Positions 4,994 to 6,568 of a DNA stretch of 6,568 nt are shown piece by piece; position 1 is the stretch's first letter, and every line of letters starts with the position of its first letter. The stretch is from positions 1 through 6,568 of the forward strand of contig JANQPW010000481.1 of the NCBI GenBank assembly GCA_028285285.1, written 5' to 3'. The translations under genes and the position numbers were made by a program. Below the pieces are notes generated by a model. It was not told where the DNA came from, ran no database searches, and saw only the letters and a list, made by a program, of their open reading frames with translations. The DNA comes from Silvanigrellales bacterium. Lineage in GTDB: Bacteria; Bdellovibrionota_B; Oligoflexia; Silvanigrellales; Silvanigrellaceae.

Positions 4994-6568
4994 ATGTCCG
5001 CGGAGACCAACGAAAGTCATGATGCCCCTTACGACGCGAAACCTTGGTTGGATCATTATGTCAAAGGCGTTCAAGAAGAACTCCCGCCTGTTGCATATGA
5101 GAACCTTGGGCAACTCTTTTACAGTGCGGCTGCCAAGTTCGCCCAGCAAGACTGCATGACAACCTGCTTGCCCAATGGCTTTGCAGGAACGTTGACCTAC
5201 GCCGAGCTTGACAAGCTTTCCAACGATTTTGCGGCCTATCTGCGACTTGAATTGGGTTTGAAAAAAGGGGATAGGGTTGCCGTTCAAATGCCCAATTGCC
5301 TATCTTGGCCAGTGGCAGCCATCGGCATTCTGAAATCTGGTTGCGTGTTGGTGAACATCAACCCTCTCTACACCGAGCCCGAGATGGAGCACGCTTTCAA
5401 CGACAGCGGCGCTAAAGTTCTTGTGATCATAGACCTTTTTGCAGACAAGCTCGATCGAGTCATTCCCAGGACACAAATCCGACACATTGTGCTTGCCAAT
5501 GTTGCCGAGCGTTTTCCTTTTCTGCTCAAAACGGTTGTGAAGCTCAAGCTCAAGCTCTCCAAAATGCTTCCTTCCACAGGGCTCCATGTGACACCCATTG
5601 AAGAGGCCTTACAGTTGGGAGCTCGACGCGTGCCTGCTTCCCAAGACTGGGACAACGCTTTCTTGTCCAGCTTGGAATCTGAGTCTGGAGAAGGCCAATC
5701 GGGTGCCATTGGCGTCGATGATCTCGCTGTTCTGCAATACACAGGTGGCACCACGGGGAGAAGCAAAGGCGCAATGCTCTCCCACAAAAATATTCTGACC
5801 AATGCAGCGCAGATCGAGATGTTTGGCAATCAGTGCTTAGACAAGGGGAAAGAGGTGGTGCTAACGGCGCTCCCCCTCTACCACATTTTTGCCTTCACAG
5901 CGAACTTCGTTACCTTTTTTCACCTGGGCTCGCACAACGTGATGGTTCCCAGCCCACGCCCTCTTGCCAACCTCAGAAAGCCATTTGAAAAGTACCGCTT
6001 CACATCCATGACAGGCGTCAACACTCTGTACAACGCCTTGGCCGACGAAGAATGGTTTCAGAAAAACCCGCCGAAGAGTCTGCGATTGTGCATTGCGGGT
6101 GGCGCTGCACTTCAGGCCGCCGTTGCAGAAAAATGGGAACGGGTTTCAGGTTGTGAGGTGGCAGAAGGCTACGGTTTGACAGAATCAAGCCCCGTTCTCA
6201 CCTTCAACCCCATTGGTGGCGGAAAGATCAAACAGGGAACCATCGGCGTCCCCATGCCATCCACACTCATTCGCATCGTTGACGAAAATGGAAAGACCGT
6301 CCCCGTTGGGGAACCGGGAGAACTCATTGCCAGGGCCGATCAAGTCATGATGGGTTACTGGAACCGTGAAGACGCCACTGCGGAAACCATACAAGACGGC
6401 TGGCTTTACACTGGCGATGTGGCACTGATGGATTCCGAAGGCTACTTTAAAATTGTGGATCGCAAGAAAGACATGATTCTCGTGAGCGGCTTCAATGTGT
6501 ACCCCAACGAGGTCGAAGACTGCGTTGCCAAGCACCCCAGCGTAGCAGAATGTGCTGTTATCGGTGTC
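4994..6568 (+). CDS. fadD: Long-chain fatty acid-CoA ligase (acyl-CoA synthetase), 3' end cut by the window
   Basis: FadD activates long-chain fatty acids with ATP and CoA for beta-oxidation or lipid synthesis, acting at the inner face of the cytoplasmic membrane. The frame is open for 525 codons to the right edge. Adenylate-forming motifs are the P-loop YTGGTTGRSKGA (249-260), TALPLYHIFA (291-300), EGYGLTE (391-397) and the FACS signature region with YTGD (472-475), DRKKDMI (489-495) and GFNVYPNE (499-506). By comparison with E. coli FadD (561 residues) about 70 residues are missing, including the C-terminal catalytic lysine region. The N-terminus is some 15-20 residues longer than E. coli FadD, and a basic, hydrophobic KLKLKL segment (183-188) comes from a hexanucleotide repeat. 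The start is fixed by a good ribosome binding site. It is transcribed divergently from mutL, so a functional link is not implied. The long-chain preference is inferred from close similarity to FadD. Confidence 0.95.
   Translation, partial: MSAETNESHDAPYDAKPWLDHYVKGVQEELPPVAYENLGQLFYSAAAKFAQQDCMTTCLPNGFAGTLTYAELDKLSNDFAAYLRLELGLKKGDRVAVQMPNCLSWPVAAIGILKSGCVLVNINPLYTEPEMEHAFNDSGAKVLVIIDLFADKLDRVIPRTQIRHIVLANVAERFPFLLKTVVKLKLKLSKMLPSTGLHVTPIEEALQLGARRVPASQDWDNAFLSSLESESGEGQSGAIGVDDLAVLQYTGGTTGRSKGAMLSHKNILTNAAQIEMFGNQCLDKGKEVVLTALPLYHIFAFTANFVTFFHLGSHNVMVPSPRPLANLRKPFEKYRFTSMTGVNTLYNALADEEWFQKNPPKSLRLCIAGGAALQAAVAEKWERVSGCEVAEGYGLTESSPVLTFNPIGGGKIKQGTIGVPMPSTLIRIVDENGKTVPVGEPGELIARADQVMMGYWNREDATAETIQDGWLYTGDVALMDSEGYFKIVDRKKDMILVSGFNVYPNEVEDCVAKHPSVAECAVIGV
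5540..5557 (+). repeat. Perfect (AAGCTC)x3 hexanucleotide tandem repeat inside fadD
   Basis: Three exact copies of AAGCTC lie head to tail and encode Lys-Leu three times (residues 183-188). The unit is a multiple of three, so copy-number change would add or remove Lys-Leu pairs without breaking the frame. The segment falls where E. coli FadD also has a basic, hydrophobic stretch, so it is probably tolerated rather than regulatory. Confidence 0.8.

Noticed and set aside
5368..5829. A 153-codon minus-strand frame inside fadD
   Set aside because: It lies antisense to conserved FadD motifs including the ATP-binding loop and has no family resemblance.
1..6568. tRNA or rRNA genes, insertion sequences, CRISPR arrays, attachment sites or phage genes
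   Set aside because: Reading both strands showed no cloverleaf, repeat-spacer pattern, transposase motif or long terminal inverted repeat, and almost all bases are taken by four recognisable genes.

Overview
The window holds four recognisable protein genes and is almost entirely coding. Three genes read leftward on the minus strand, in transcription order mutL (about 4942 to 2906), miaA (2909 to 1959) and a secreted M61-type metallopeptidase lipoprotein (1853 to 90). One gene, fadD, reads rightward from 4994 and runs off the right edge. The lipoprotein signal peptide points to a bacterium with an outer envelope. The mutL-miaA pairing and the FadD type suggest a Gram-negative, proteobacterium-like lineage (possibly Bdellovibrionota or another deltaproteobacterial-type group) of roughly balanced GC. 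This placement is inference and weak; no 16S or other phylogenetic marker was compared.

Left edge (1-89): a possible C-terminal tail of a plus-strand gene ends at 63, convergent with the peptidase gene, which ends at 90. A strong Shine-Dalgarno-like sequence and an ATG follow at 63-75, but the 58-codon frame they would open is antisense to the peptidase gene, so it is listed only as a finding. Positions 90-1853 hold the M61 peptidase, which starts at TTG with a good ribosome binding site. The 105-base gap 1854-1958 holds that site, a candidate extended -10 promoter and a nine-codon leader frame, with no convincing terminator.

miaA and mutL overlap by four bases (ATGA) and are almost certainly co-transcribed and translationally coupled. 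MutL carries the DQHA metal-dependent endonuclease motif, so mismatch repair here is expected to be of the MutH-independent, self-nicking kind. MiaA keeps its main motifs but has substitutions at several normally conserved positions. The 51-base divergent region 4943-4993 separates mutL from fadD and must hold, or lie close to, the promoters of both.

Functionally the window combines DNA mismatch repair (MutL), tRNA A37 prenylation (MiaA), envelope proteolysis (M61 lipoprotein) and fatty acid activation (FadD). Apart from the common mutL-miaA pairing, I see no evidence that these genes form one novel system. The most interesting points are the unusual peptidase next to mutL-miaA, the MiaA substitutions and the unresolved start sites.
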